Assembly (NCBI GenBank): GCA_016935315.1
Contig: JAFGRD010000116.1
Coordinates: 1-64,000 of the forward strand
Length of the DNA stretch: 64,000 nt
Reading direction: 5' to 3'
From: Pirellulales bacterium
GTDB lineage: Bacteria; Planctomycetota; Planctomycetia; Pirellulales; Thermoguttaceae
Positions 36,304-46,801 of the stretch are shown piece by piece. Position numbers and translations under genes: made by a program. The notes beneath the pieces are model-generated. The model was given only the letters and a program-made list of their open reading frames with translations. It did no database searches and had not been told where the DNA came from. How positions within the stretch are numbered: the first letter of the stretch is position 1; every line of letters begins with the position of its first letter.

Positions 36304-36379
36304 CTGCCCTTCGGAGTCTACTCTTGCCCTTGAGAGTCCATCTTGCCCTTCGGAAGCCATCTTGCCGGAGGGACGGTCA
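36304..36379 (-). repeat. Four imperfect tandem 19-bp repeats upstream of the kinase start
   Basis: On the plus strand units begin at about 36304, 36323, 36342 and 36361, with consensus CTTGCCCTTCGGAAGCCAT. Read toward the kinase gene each is ATG-N-(11)-AAGGGCAAG, so most carry a purine-rich Shine-Dalgarno-like core; the last runs into the true start at 36298. The 19-base period matches that of the unrelated repeat upstream of the YceH-like gene. The spacing is too short, and spacers are absent, for a CRISPR array. Confidence 0.7.
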
Positions 36380-36397
36380 TTGACGTTGGCACAGTCC
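36380..36397 (+). repeat. Terminus of the 100-bp hairpin repeat family
   Basis: TTGACGTTGGCACAGTCC matches the TTGACG end of the full copies (A, B, C) but the hairpin half is missing. An identical 18-mer lies on the minus strand at 56488-56505. Relative to the kinase gene at 36298 it has the same orientation as copies A and B have to their downstream genes, about 80 bases from the start codon. Confidence 0.55.
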
Positions 36398-36549
36398 GTG
36401 CAAATGTCAGCAATAGCCTCCCACGTTCCCTCCAGCTTGTCCAGACGGCTTGGCCGAGAGGCATAACTCCGGCTTCCAATGAGACTTGCGACGCCAATGT
36501 CATCTTTGGTAAGCTGATGCTGCCCGGAAAAACGAAGGCGCCTGCGGGA

Positions 36550-36572
36550 AAACCGCGCTGTAGCCGCGGTTT
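36550..36572. promoter_or_regulatory. Perfect 8-bp inverted repeat upstream of the HEAT/PQQ lipoprotein gene
   Basis: AAACCGCG (36550-36557), a seven-base loop and CGCGGTTT (36565-36572), about 85 bases before the ATG at 36657. It could be an operator or a leader hairpin. The 36299-36656 divergent gap otherwise contains the 19-bp tandem repeats and the repeat terminus described separately. Confidence 0.4.
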
Positions 36573-36656
36573 CCGTCTGTGCGCTCTCGCGGCGGAAGAA
36601 CCGGATTTGGGCGGGCCGAAATGCCGTCTGCTACTATCTGCGAGGAGCACTTGGAC

Positions 36657-38567
36657 ATGAAACGTCTGAGCTTGTTGGTGGGCATTCTCTCAGTCTGTCT
36701 TGGCTGTGCGCGCGAGCCCTCCATCTCGCAGACCGACGCTCCCAGCAGCCGGGATCAGGCCGGGCAGACGAGTCCGGCCGAGGCCGCGGCGGATCCTACC
36801 TTTCTCCAAAGGCCGCTCGGCTACTGGATCGATCAGGCGAAAGCGGCTGATCGCACGGAAGACGTCGACACCACGGTCGAGGCCTTGACGCTGGCCCTTC
36901 GCAGCGACGAGCTCGCGGTGATGGTGGCCGCGGCCGATGCGTTGGAGGTGATTGGGCCGGAGGCGGCGCCGGCGGCCTCCGTGCTGACCGGCAAGCTCGA
37001 TCACGTGCAGCCTTGGGTTCGCTGTGCGGCGATGGACGCGTTGACGTCGATTGGCGCGCCGGCCGTGCCGGCACTGGTCGAGACGTTCCAGAAGGGGCCC
37101 GGCAACGCGCCGATCCGCGCGGCCATCGTGCTCGGCTCGATCGGCCCGCCTGCCAAGGACGCCGTGGCCGTGCTCGAAGCGGCGATGCCGGAGGCCTCCG
37201 AGGGCCTGCGTGCCCGGCTGGAAGGCATTCTGGCCCAGATCGACCCCGGCAGGGCGGCGGCGGTTGGCAACCCGTCGCAAACGCCTCGCCGGCAGATCGC
37301 CCTGGCGGCCGCGGCCGACGCTGCCATCGCGCCGCTGGGCCAGCCGGGCGAGTGGCCCCAGTTCCACGGCCCCCGCCGCGATTCCATCTGCCGCGAGACG
37401 GGCCTGCTGGACCAATGGCCCGAGGGCGGGCCGACGCTGCTCTGGAAGCTCGAAGGACTGGGTAACGGCTACTCGACCATTTCCATCGCCGGCGGAAGGC
37501 TCTTCACCATGGGCGATCGGACACCGGACGGCCAAGACGCCTCGCAGTTCGTGATCGCTTTGGACCCGGCGACGCGGCAGGAGCTTTGGGCTACGCGCGT
37601 GGGAGGTCCGCACGACGACGGCCCGCGCTGCACGCCGACCGTCGACGGCGAGCTACTGTATGCCCTGGGCACGGAAGGCACGCTGGTGTGTCTCGAGGCG
37701 GCCACCGGCGACGTGCGGTGGCAGAAGAGTCTACCCGACGACTTCGGCGGGAAGATGATGTCCGGCTGGAAATACAGCGAATCGCCGTTGATCGACGCCC
37801 GGAGGCTCATCTGCACTCCCGGCGGCGACGCGGCGGCGATCGTCGCGCTGGACAAGAAGACCGGCGCGACGCTCTGGAAAACGGCCCTGCCGGCGCTGGG
37901 CGGCCAGACGAAAGAAGGCGCCGGATACTCCTCGGTCGTGGCGGCCGAGATCCAGGGCATCCGCCAGTACGTCCAACTGCTCGGCCGCGGCCTGGTGGGC
38001 GTCGACGCCGAGACGGGGCAGTTTCTCTGGGGCTACGGGCGAGTCGCCAACACCACCGCCAACATCACCATGCCGGTCGTCCGCGGCAACTACGTCTTCG
38101 CAACCACCAGCTACAACACGGGCTGTGCGTTGCTGGAAATCGTCCGCCGGGGACCAGCCTTTCAGGCCAAGGAGGTCTACTTTCTTCCCAGCCGCCAGTT
38201 CGACAACCACCATGGCGGCATCGTGCTGTTGGGCGACCATGTTTACGGCGGCAGCGGCCAGAACCGGGGCGCCCCGGTCTGCCTCGAGCTGGCCACCGGT
38301 AAGATCGTGTGGAAGCAGAAGCCGCTGGCCCGCGGCTCCGCCTCGGTCCTCTACGCCGACGGCCGCCTGCTGTTCCGCTACGATCGCGGCCTGCTGGCGC
38401 TGGTCGAGGCCACGCCCGAGGCCTTCCGCGTCCAAGGCACGTTCGAGCCGCCGGTCGGCACCGGCCCCGCCTGGGCCCATCCGGTGATCCACGGCGAAAA
38501 GCTCTACTTGCGCCACAACGACCTGTTGCTGTGCTACGAGCTGGCCGGCCGCCGCGAAGGGCCGTGA
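36657..38567 (+). CDS. Lipoprotein with HEAT repeats and PQQ-type beta-propeller
   Basis: 636 residues from ATG 36657. The lipobox is LGC at about 18-20 (MKRLSLLVGILSVCLGC), so the mature protein is lipid-anchored. Residues about 60-195 are HEAT-type repeats (LAVMVAAADALEVIGPEAAPAASVL; WVRCAAMDALTSIGAPAVPALVETF). Residues about 230-630 form a PQQ-like propeller (VIALDPATRQELWATRVG; LVCLEAATGDVRWQKSL; VALDKKTGATLWKTALP; CLELATGKIVWKQKPL). No cofactor or enzyme motif is visible; such propellers in planctomycetes are generally unassigned. Stands alone, divergent from the kinase cluster. Confidence 0.88.
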   Translation: MKRLSLLVGILSVCLGCAREPSISQTDAPSSRDQAGQTSPAEAAADPTFLQRPLGYWIDQAKAADRTEDVDTTVEALTLALRSDELAVMVAAADALEVIGPEAAPAASVLTGKLDHVQPWVRCAAMDALTSIGAPAVPALVETFQKGPGNAPIRAAIVLGSIGPPAKDAVAVLEAAMPEASEGLRARLEGILAQIDPGRAAAVGNPSQTPRRQIALAAAADAAIAPLGQPGEWPQFHGPRRDSICRETGLLDQWPEGGPTLLWKLEGLGNGYSTISIAGGRLFTMGDRTPDGQDASQFVIALDPATRQELWATRVGGPHDDGPRCTPTVDGELLYALGTEGTLVCLEAATGDVRWQKSLPDDFGGKMMSGWKYSESPLIDARRLICTPGGDAAAIVALDKKTGATLWKTALPALGGQTKEGAGYSSVVAAEIQGIRQYVQLLGRGLVGVDAETGQFLWGYGRVANTTANITMPVVRGNYVFATTSYNTGCALLEIVRRGPAFQAKEVYFLPSRQFDNHHGGIVLLGDHVYGGSGQNRGAPVCLELATGKIVWKQKPLARGSASVLYADGRLLFRYDRGLLALVEATPEAFRVQGTFEPPVGTGPAWAHPVIHGEKLYLRHNDLLLCYELAGRREGP

Positions 38568-38711
38568 CAGCCTGCCCGACTACCGAGGTTGGCGATGCGC
38601 AACAAACGGGGGTCGATAATTGAATGCGGGGAGGACGAACGTACTGCCGCCTGTTGTGGCAGTCGTGCGTTGACTGACGCTCGGTCGTAGGAACTCGAAG
38701 GAGCAAGAGCC

Positions 38712-39704
38712 ATGGCACCGTCGTGCAGATCCTGGTGGGTGAACTGTGCCGGGGAATCCGACGAGGAGATCGCCCGGATCGACGCCATGGAGGACCGGAT
38801 CACTCCCGTGCCCCCCGGTGTGTCGAGCGTCCGGCAGCTCATCTCGACACTCGAACTGTGCCACCATAAGTCGCAGCGGTGGGTGGCCAACATCCTCGAG
38901 GCAATCGCCGCCGGCCAGACGAACAAGGGGCTGGGCACCCGGTCCGCCGGTCGCGGCCACTCGGCGGAGCGGGTATGGCAGAACGCCTGCGCCGCGCTGT
39001 CGGCGTGGTGTGCGGGCCGGCCGGCCGGCTCGCTCGAGCCGCTCATCGATACGGTGCCGGCCTCCGAAATGCTCGCCCGCGTCGGCACGCGCTCGCCGCT
39101 TAAACAGTGGCAAGTGCAGCGGGTGGCCGACAAGATCCGCAGCCAGATCCACTGGCCGCAGCCGCTCGACGACCCCGCGGCGCAATACACCTGGCTGCTG
39201 TTGGGCGGCGGCGAGTACGAATTGCTCTACCGCGACCGCTGCCCCGAACAGTATGCCGAGCACGAGGACTTCTGGCTGGCGACCGTTCGCACGCTGATCC
39301 ACGACACCGACGACGGGCAGGCGGCGAAGCTGTCGCTGGCGCTGGCCATCGACATGCTCTGGCCGTGCCACTGGAGGTTCGTCGAGAACCTTCAGATCGT
39401 GCTGGACGCGATCGGCGGGTACCTCGAAGCCGCCGAGCCGTTTGCCGCCTGCGGCCGAAACATCGGACTGGTCCCCACTCGCGCGTGGCTGGAGACCGTC
39501 TGCCATACGCTGCGAGTCTTCTTTGGCGACCCGCCGTCCAGCCGGGACGTGGATCCGCAGATTCTGGCCGTGCTGGCAGAGCCGACGGAAGTCAAGCGGT
39601 GGCTCGCCGCCTCGCTCGAGAAGACCATCCGTCTGCAACTCAGCCCGCCGGCCGATCTCAGAGCGATCTCCTCCCTGGCCGGGCCGGCTTGGATCAAACC
39701 GTAG
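38712..39704 (+). CDS. Hypothetical soluble protein
   Basis: 330 residues from ATG 38712, with AAGGAGCAAGAGCC upstream. Not recognised. It is rich in W, L and A and mostly helical, with no signal peptide, membrane segment or cofactor motif. Scattered cysteines and histidines (ELCHHKSQRW, WPCHW) do not form a clear metal site. The codon use matches the neighbouring genes. It stands 144 bases after the HEAT/PQQ lipoprotein gene and 150 bases before the DUF4139-like gene, so membership in either transcript is uncertain. Confidence 0.7.
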   Translation: MAPSCRSWWVNCAGESDEEIARIDAMEDRITPVPPGVSSVRQLISTLELCHHKSQRWVANILEAIAAGQTNKGLGTRSAGRGHSAERVWQNACAALSAWCAGRPAGSLEPLIDTVPASEMLARVGTRSPLKQWQVQRVADKIRSQIHWPQPLDDPAAQYTWLLLGGGEYELLYRDRCPEQYAEHEDFWLATVRTLIHDTDDGQAAKLSLALAIDMLWPCHWRFVENLQIVLDAIGGYLEAAEPFAACGRNIGLVPTRAWLETVCHTLRVFFGDPPSSRDVDPQILAVLAEPTEVKRWLAASLEKTIRLQLSPPADLRAISSLAGPAWIKP

Positions 39705-39747
39705 GGTTTCGCGTCGCACGCGGGTCCACGAGTCCTCGGCGGGACCA

Positions 39748-39792
39748 TGTTACAGGCTTGTTACATGCGTGCGGGGCCAGCGGGGCTACAAT
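39748..39792 (+). promoter_or_regulatory. Direct TGTTACA repeats with a TACAAT -10 element
   Basis: TGTTACA occurs at 39748-39754 and 39759-39765, eleven bases apart (one helical turn), followed 21 bases later by TACAAT at 39787-39792, 63 bases before the ATG at 39855. Eleven-base direct repeats replacing the -35 box are the hallmark of OmpR/PhoB-family activator sites. No good -35 is otherwise present. The regulator is unknown. Confidence 0.4.
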
Positions 39793-39854
39793 GGACGTAG
39801 GCCGATCGCCCATGGGTCGGGCGGCCGACGAACCATTCTCACAGGAGCCCCGTC

Positions 39855-41654
39855 ATGTTCAACTGCCTGAACCCCACCGTGTCGAAGAAACACCGTGCAA
39901 AAGGTCTTCTCGCCGTAGCCATCGGGACGGCCCTGATCGTCGCGGCCGCTGTGCCTGTCGTCGGCCGGGCCGCGGAAGGGGACGGCCAACTCCTGGAGCT
40001 CAAGACCGAACGGGTGATCGTCTTCAAGGACGGATACTGCCTGATCGTCAAACGCGGCACCGCGGTGACCGACGCCCAGGGCGAAATCCACACCGAACAG
40101 GTTCCCGACGCGGCCGTGCTCGGATCGTTTTGGGCAGTCCCCAAGCAGGGACGGCTGTTGAGCATGCGTGCGGGCTGGAAGGAAAGCACCGAGACGACCG
40201 ACAAGCCCGTGCGATGCGTCCAGCACGTCGAGGTCCTCCAGGCCAATCTGGGAAAGGCCTGCAAGGTGGAGCTTTCCGAGAAGGGGACCTTCAGCGGCAC
40301 GATCCGGGAAGTGCTTTTCGAGGAGAGCGCGCAGGCAGTGCCCGTCGGTCTGCGTTCCTTGTTCGGGTTGCCCGAAGCGCCCCGCGACTCGGAGACGATT
40401 TCGCAGATTGCCGGATCGTATTTCGTGCTGCGGACCGACGACGGCGACGTGCTGTTGCCGATCGCCCAGATCCGTACGCTCTCGATCCACGACATGAAGA
40501 CGGCGGTCCAGCGTACGGTGACCGCCAAGAAACGGACCAAGCAGCTCACCTTCCGCTTCGAGAAGCCGGACCAGCGCCGTGAGCTGCTGGTGATGTACTT
40601 TCGCCCCGGCCTGCGCTGGATCCCCACCTATCGCGTTGAACTGGTGGAGGACGAGGAGAAGAAGGTGGCCGACATGGCGTTGCAGGCCGAGATCCTCAAC
40701 GAAGCGGAGGACCTGGAAGGCGTGCCGTTCGATATCGTGGTCGGCGTGCCGAACTTCCGTTTCCGCGCAGTACCCAGCCCGCTGGTCCTCGAAAGCACGC
40801 TGCGCAACACGCTTCAGCAGTCGGCCCCCAACCTGATGAACCAGTTCGACAACAATGCCTTCTCGAACGCGATCTTCACGCAGCGAGTCGCGCCGACCCA
40901 GCCGCAGGTTGCCCAGGGCGAGGCGACCATCCAGCTCCCCAGCGAGCTGACCGCCGCCGGGACACAGGACCTGTTCGTCTACCATCTGCCGAAACTCGAT
41001 TTCAAGAAGGGCGAGCGAACGGCCGTACAGATCTTCACGGCCGAAGTGCCCTATCGCGACGTCTACACGTGGGACGTCCACTGCACCCGCCGCGACATCG
41101 AAGCGGCGCCCAGCGGGGCCGGGCTGAACTCGCCGCTGGCGCTCTCCCGAAACGAGGTCTGGCACCAGGTCGAGCTGACCAACAAGACGCAAGTGCCCTG
41201 GACCACCGGGGCGGCCATCATCATGCAAGGCGGCCAGCCGCTCGGCCAGGAGCTGCTCACGTACACCTCCTCCGGCGCCGCGGTGCGCGTGCCCGTCACC
41301 GTGTCGGTCGATACCCGCGGCAGTTTCTCGGAAGAGGAAACCGCCCGCCAACTCCAAGCGCTTACCTGGGAGCGCCAGGTGTACGCGAAGATCAGCAAGA
41401 AGGCGACCCTGCGACTGCACAACCACAAGACGATTCCCGTCGAGGCGGAAATCACGTTCCGCGTCGGCGGCAAGTTCGAGGAGGTCTCCGACGACGGCAA
41501 GGGGACGCTCAACGCCTTTAACAGTGCCGACTGGCAGGACTACCGCGGCAGCCAGGCCGTCAACAACAGCTCCACGGTCCGCTGGAACACGACCATCCAG
41601 CCCGGCAAGACCTTCCAGCCCACCGTGACGTACCACTACTATTCGCGACATTGA
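39855..41654 (+). CDS. Secreted DUF4139-like protein (mucoidy inhibitor-type)
   Basis: 599 residues from ATG 39855, behind AGGAGCCCCGTC. A basic start and hydrophobic segment (about 17-40, ending GRAAEG) form a signal peptide. The central region contains LLVMYFRPGLRWIPTYRVEL, the W-x-P-x-Y core of DUF4139-type proteins, followed by long beta-rich segments to the C-terminus (TVRWNTTIQPGKTFQPTVTYHYY). Function is unknown; family members are exported or surface proteins. It is a fuller relative of the truncated gene at the left window edge. Probably monocistronic, with its own regulated-looking promoter. Confidence 0.8.
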   Translation: MFNCLNPTVSKKHRAKGLLAVAIGTALIVAAAVPVVGRAAEGDGQLLELKTERVIVFKDGYCLIVKRGTAVTDAQGEIHTEQVPDAAVLGSFWAVPKQGRLLSMRAGWKESTETTDKPVRCVQHVEVLQANLGKACKVELSEKGTFSGTIREVLFEESAQAVPVGLRSLFGLPEAPRDSETISQIAGSYFVLRTDDGDVLLPIAQIRTLSIHDMKTAVQRTVTAKKRTKQLTFRFEKPDQRRELLVMYFRPGLRWIPTYRVELVEDEEKKVADMALQAEILNEAEDLEGVPFDIVVGVPNFRFRAVPSPLVLESTLRNTLQQSAPNLMNQFDNNAFSNAIFTQRVAPTQPQVAQGEATIQLPSELTAAGTQDLFVYHLPKLDFKKGERTAVQIFTAEVPYRDVYTWDVHCTRRDIEAAPSGAGLNSPLALSRNEVWHQVELTNKTQVPWTTGAAIIMQGGQPLGQELLTYTSSGAAVRVPVTVSVDTRGSFSEEETARQLQALTWERQVYAKISKKATLRLHNHKTIPVEAEITFRVGGKFEEVSDDGKGTLNAFNSADWQDYRGSQAVNNSSTVRWNTTIQPGKTFQPTVTYHYYSRH

Positions 41655-43618
<1,964 letters not shown>

Positions 43619-44053
43619 ATGTCCGACCAGCCGAAGCCAGAAAAGAAGAAGATCCTTGTCGACGAAGACTGGAAGAACCAGGTCGAGGCGGAGCGCGAGG
43701 CGCCCCGGCAGCAACAACCACCGTCCAACCAGGCTGTCGAAGGCGAAGCGGCTGCCGAACGCGAAGCGGCTGCCGACGACGCTATGCCGCTGCCGCCGCC
43801 CGGCCTGACGTACCTGGTCAGCACCTTGTACCTGCAAGGGATGGTCTCCTTGGGCCTGTTGCCCGATCCGACCACCGACCAGCCCCGGGTGCGTTTCGAC
43901 CAGGCCAAGCACGCCATCGACACGCTGCAAATCCTCTTCGACAAGACCGAGGGCAAACGCACGCCCGAGGAAACCTTGGAGATGGACACGGTCCTACACG
44001 AGCTCCGCATGGCCTTCGTGGGTGTGCAGCAGAAGGGGCCCGCCGGGCAATGA
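43619..44053 (+). CDS. DUF1844 family protein
   Basis: 144 residues, with the ATG immediately after the pyrG stop (TAAATG), so coupled translation is likely. The N-terminal 60 residues are charged and low-complexity (KPEKKKILVDEDWKNQVEAERE, then alternating E and A). Residues about 62-135 match DUF1844: LTYLVSTLYLQGMVSLGLLPDP, then RFDQAKHAIDTLQILFDKTEGKRTPEE. Cytosolic; function not established. murA begins 24 bases later, so pyrG-DUF1844-murA look like one unit. Confidence 0.92.
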   Translation: MSDQPKPEKKKILVDEDWKNQVEAEREAPRQQQPPSNQAVEGEAAAEREAAADDAMPLPPPGLTYLVSTLYLQGMVSLGLLPDPTTDQPRVRFDQAKHAIDTLQILFDKTEGKRTPEETLEMDTVLHELRMAFVGVQQKGPAGQ

Positions 44054-44077
44054 TGCGGCGTCCGCGATGAGCGATCC

Positions 44078-45355
44078 ATGGCCCACTTCAAGATCACCGG
44101 CGGCACGCCCCTGCACGGCGTGGTTGCGGCAAGCGGATCGAAAAACGCCGCGCTGCCGATGATGGCCGCCGCGCTGCTGGCCGACGGGCCGGTGCGCTTG
44201 CAGGGTGTCCCCCGGCTGGACGACGTCGACACGCTTTCGCTGGTGCTGCGGGAGCTGGGCATGCACGTCGGCCGCCACGGCGACGACGAGCTGCTGCTTG
44301 AGACGATCGATCCGACGCCAACCCGCGCCCGCTACGAATTGGTCCGGCGGATGAGGGCGAGCTTCTGTGTCTTGGGGCCGCTGCTGGCGCGGCGCGGGCG
44401 GGCGGTGGTCTCGCTGCCCGGCGGCTGCAACATCGGCGACCGGCCGGTCGATTTGCACCTCAAGGGGCTGGCCGCGTTGGGGGCCGGGCTGCGGTTGCGG
44501 CGCGGCTACGTGGTGGCCGAGGCCCCACGGCTCCGCGGCGCCACGATCGACCTGGTCGGCCCGCGAGGTCCGACGGTTACCGGCACGGCCAACGTCCTCA
44601 CGGCCGCCGTGCTGGCCAAGGGGACCACGGTGATCGGCGGCGCGGCCGTCGAGCCGGAGATTGTCGACCTGGGCAATTTCCTCAACGCCCTGGGCGCGCG
44701 GATCGAAGGCCTGGGCACTTCCACGCTGCGGATCGACGGCGTCAAGCAGCTTGGCGGCACGACCCACCGAGTCATTCCCGACCGCATCGAAGCCGCCACG
44801 CTCTTGCTGGCGGCGGCCATCACGCGCGGCTCGGCGACCGTCCGCGACGCGGTGCCCGACCATTTGACGGCAGTGCTCGACGCGCTGCGGACGGCCGGTT
44901 TTCAGATCGAGCTGGGCGACGACCGCGTGACGATTTCCGCCCCCGGCCGGCCGCGACCGCTGGCAATCACGGCGCGGCCCTACCCGGGCGTCCCGACCGA
45001 CGTGCAGGCCCAGTGGACGGCCTTGCTCTGCCTGGCGCCCGGCCGCAGCACGGTCCAAGACACGGTCTTCGCCCATCGTTTCCTGCACGTCGCCGAACTG
45101 AATCGGTTGGGCGCCCGGATCGAGCACCGCAACGCGACGGCCGCGATCACCGGCGTCGACCATTTTACGGCCGCCCAGGTGACCGCCTCCGATCTGCGGG
45201 CCAGCGCCGCACTGGTGCTGGCCGGCCTGGCGGCCGAAGGGGAAACGACCGTTCGCCGCGTGCACCATCTCGACCGCGGGTACGAGAGGCTGGACGAAAA
45301 GCTGGGACGCCTGGGGGCGCGGATTGAACGAAGGGAAACGGCTATTACCGCGTAG
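44078..45355 (+). CDS. murA: UDP-N-acetylglucosamine 1-carboxyvinyltransferase
   Basis: First committed step of peptidoglycan synthesis, transferring enolpyruvate from PEP to UDP-GlcNAc. 425 residues, normal length. Key features: the N-terminal lysine and asparagine in ASGSKNAALPMMAAALL, the arginine-containing RRMRASF stretch, and the catalytic cysteine in LPGGCNIGDRP (about 117), the fosfomycin target, which is retained. Its presence supports a peptidoglycan wall, as now accepted for planctomycetes. A weak intrinsic terminator overlaps the stop codon. Confidence 0.97.
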   Translation: MAHFKITGGTPLHGVVAASGSKNAALPMMAAALLADGPVRLQGVPRLDDVDTLSLVLRELGMHVGRHGDDELLLETIDPTPTRARYELVRRMRASFCVLGPLLARRGRAVVSLPGGCNIGDRPVDLHLKGLAALGAGLRLRRGYVVAEAPRLRGATIDLVGPRGPTVTGTANVLTAAVLAKGTTVIGGAAVEPEIVDLGNFLNALGARIEGLGTSTLRIDGVKQLGGTTHRVIPDRIEAATLLLAAAITRGSATVRDAVPDHLTAVLDALRTAGFQIELGDDRVTISAPGRPRPLAITARPYPGVPTDVQAQWTALLCLAPGRSTVQDTVFAHRFLHVAELNRLGARIEHRNATAAITGVDHFTAAQVTASDLRASAALVLAGLAAEGETTVRRVHHLDRGYERLDEKLGRLGARIERRETAITA

Positions 45356-45366
45356 CGCGTTTTTTT
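45349..45366 (+). terminator. Short intrinsic terminator overlapping the murA stop
   Basis: CGCG-TAG-CGCG (45349-45359), with the murA stop codon TAG as the loop, followed by seven T residues. The stem is only four base pairs, so efficiency would be modest, but it is the only stem plus T-run seen in the window. Confidence 0.4.
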
Positions 45367-45369
45367 GGG

Positions 45370-45412
45370 GACTCGTAGAGGAACAAGTTGGACATACAGG
45401 AAAGAGCAAGGA
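45370..45412 (+). repeat. ACTCGTA repeat family, copy downstream of murA
   Basis: GACTCGTAGAGGAAC, AAGTTGGACAT and GAAAGAGCAAGG match the sequence around the start of the truncated hydrolase gene at 63184-63225 over about 42 bases with roughly 80 percent identity. Here no gene follows: the equivalent TTG frame stops after about 20 codons. Either a degraded gene start or an interspersed repeat. The remaining 45413-45516 holds nothing recognisable. Confidence 0.5.
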
Positions 45413-45516
45413 CGCGCAGCGGCTCTGCTCTTGCATCACGTGCGGACTGAGGATGCCTGTGAGTCTCCTGGTCTTTCCCCGATCAGAAGCCACCGGAATC
45501 GACGTTTCACGAGTCC

Positions 45517-46530
45517 TTACGGCGCCTCCAACCCCCGAAACACCTGCTGCATCAGCACGTTCTTCTTCGACGTCAGCGGGCCGGGATTGCCGTCCTCGCG
45601 GAGAATCGCCTGCATCATGTGAAACTTCGCGTCCAGGTCGTCGGCGTAGTGGACGATCAACGCCTCGGGCGTCATCGGCCGCTTCGGCGAGCCCCACTCG
45701 GGCAGACGCTGGTGGGCGATGATCAGATGCTCCAGACGCAACAGCGTCTCGCGGTCGAGTTGGCTCTCGGCCGCCGCCTCGCGGACCAGGTCGCGGCCCT
45801 GCAACAGGTGGCCGATCAGCGAGCCTTCGGGCGTGTAGACCGTGCCCTCGGGCTGTGCGGCCAACTCGCGGATCTTGCCGACGTCGTGCAAAACGGCCCC
45901 GGCCACCACCAGGCCGCGGTCCAGCGGCGGCTGCATGTCAGGATAGTACTCGGCGTATTTCTCGGCCAGAAAGACGCAGGTCCGCGTCACGCTCAGCGTG
46001 TGCTCCAACAGCCCCCCGGCGAAGGCGTGGTGGTTGTGCCGGGCCGCCGGCGTCGAGAGCACCTCCTCGCGGTGCGTTTGCAGGATCGACTCGACCAGCC
46101 CTCGCAGCCGAGGCTCGTCGATGCGTCGGGCGACGATCTCCAGCAGCTCGTCGAACATCGCCTGCGGCTCGAACCGCGACTGCTGGCGGCACATGGCCGG
46201 ATCGAAGCCGTCGGCCGCGTCGGCCTCGATCACCTCGCGGATCTTGCGGATCTCCAACTGCGGCCCGTAGGTCGTCTCGCGATACAAGGCCCGTAGCTTG
46301 TAGAAAACACCGGGCGTCCAGTGATCGCGGCAGTCGGCCGTCCAGGGTGAGTTGTCCCAAATCGGGAAGCTCACCTCGCGGTCGCGGTCGCGAAAGGCGA
46401 CCTTGAAATACGGCTTCCCGTTCTTGTCGGAAAGCGAGGCCTTCTGGGTCATCAGGGCGAACAGGTCGCCCACCTGGCCGTCGGTCATCTCCGAAAGGGC
46501 GGCAAGCGTGGGTCTTTCGGGCAAAGCCAT
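45517..46530 (-). CDS. YhaM-like 3'-5' exoribonuclease (OB + HD domains)
   Basis: 337 residues. Residues about 15-110 look like the OB-fold nucleic-acid-binding domain (DLFALMTQKASLSDKNGKPYFKVAFRDRDREVSFPIWDNS). Residues about 165-320 form an HD phosphohydrolase domain: H in HNHHAFAGGLLEHTLSV, VVAGAVLHDVGKIREL, IIAHQRLPEWGS and HYADDLDAK. The order and spacing match B. subtilis YhaM, an exonuclease for RNA and single-stranded DNA. A member of the KH-free HD group is an alternative. Monocistronic, convergent with murA. Confidence 0.88.
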   Translation of the reverse strand: MALPERPTLAALSEMTDGQVGDLFALMTQKASLSDKNGKPYFKVAFRDRDREVSFPIWDNSPWTADCRDHWTPGVFYKLRALYRETTYGPQLEIRKIREVIEADAADGFDPAMCRQQSRFEPQAMFDELLEIVARRIDEPRLRGLVESILQTHREEVLSTPAARHNHHAFAGGLLEHTLSVTRTCVFLAEKYAEYYPDMQPPLDRGLVVAGAVLHDVGKIRELAAQPEGTVYTPEGSLIGHLLQGRDLVREAAAESQLDRETLLRLEHLIIAHQRLPEWGSPKRPMTPEALIVHYADDLDAKFHMMQAILREDGNPGPLTSKKNVLMQQVFRGLEAP

Positions 46531-46704
46531 GGCGGTCCGTCCGTCGGTGCAAAGTCCGGTGGTCCGTCGGTCAAAACCGCGATTCTAGTGCAATCCTCCG
46601 CGGGATGCGAGCGACCCCCGGCCACCCGCGCGGAAACGCCTGAAGATTGCCCACGCTCCCACCCGAAGCCATTTCATTAGACGTGCACGCTGCCGAGAAT
46701 CTCC

Positions 46705-46782
46705 CGCGTGCCGTCGGTCCAACCGCCCGCGTGCCGTCGGTCCAACCGATTGTCAACCTGCCACAATTGTCAACCTGCCACA
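46705..46782 (+). repeat. Two tandem duplications in the gap before xerD
   Basis: GTGCCGTCGGTCCAACCG is present twice with a 23-base period (46705-46748), followed directly by a perfect duplication of ATTGTCAACCTGCCACA (46749-46765 and 46766-46782). The xerD start codon lies 20 bases beyond. The divergent gap 46531-46801 also contains GTCCGTCGGT-like repeats near 46537 and 46558. It may be slippage-prone promoter DNA. Confidence 0.7.
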
Positions 46783-46801
46783 CTGGCCCGACCGAAACAC
46801 C

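Noticed and set aside
36304-36379. Tandem repeats considered as a CRISPR array
   Set aside because: Contiguous imperfect 19-base units without unique spacers.
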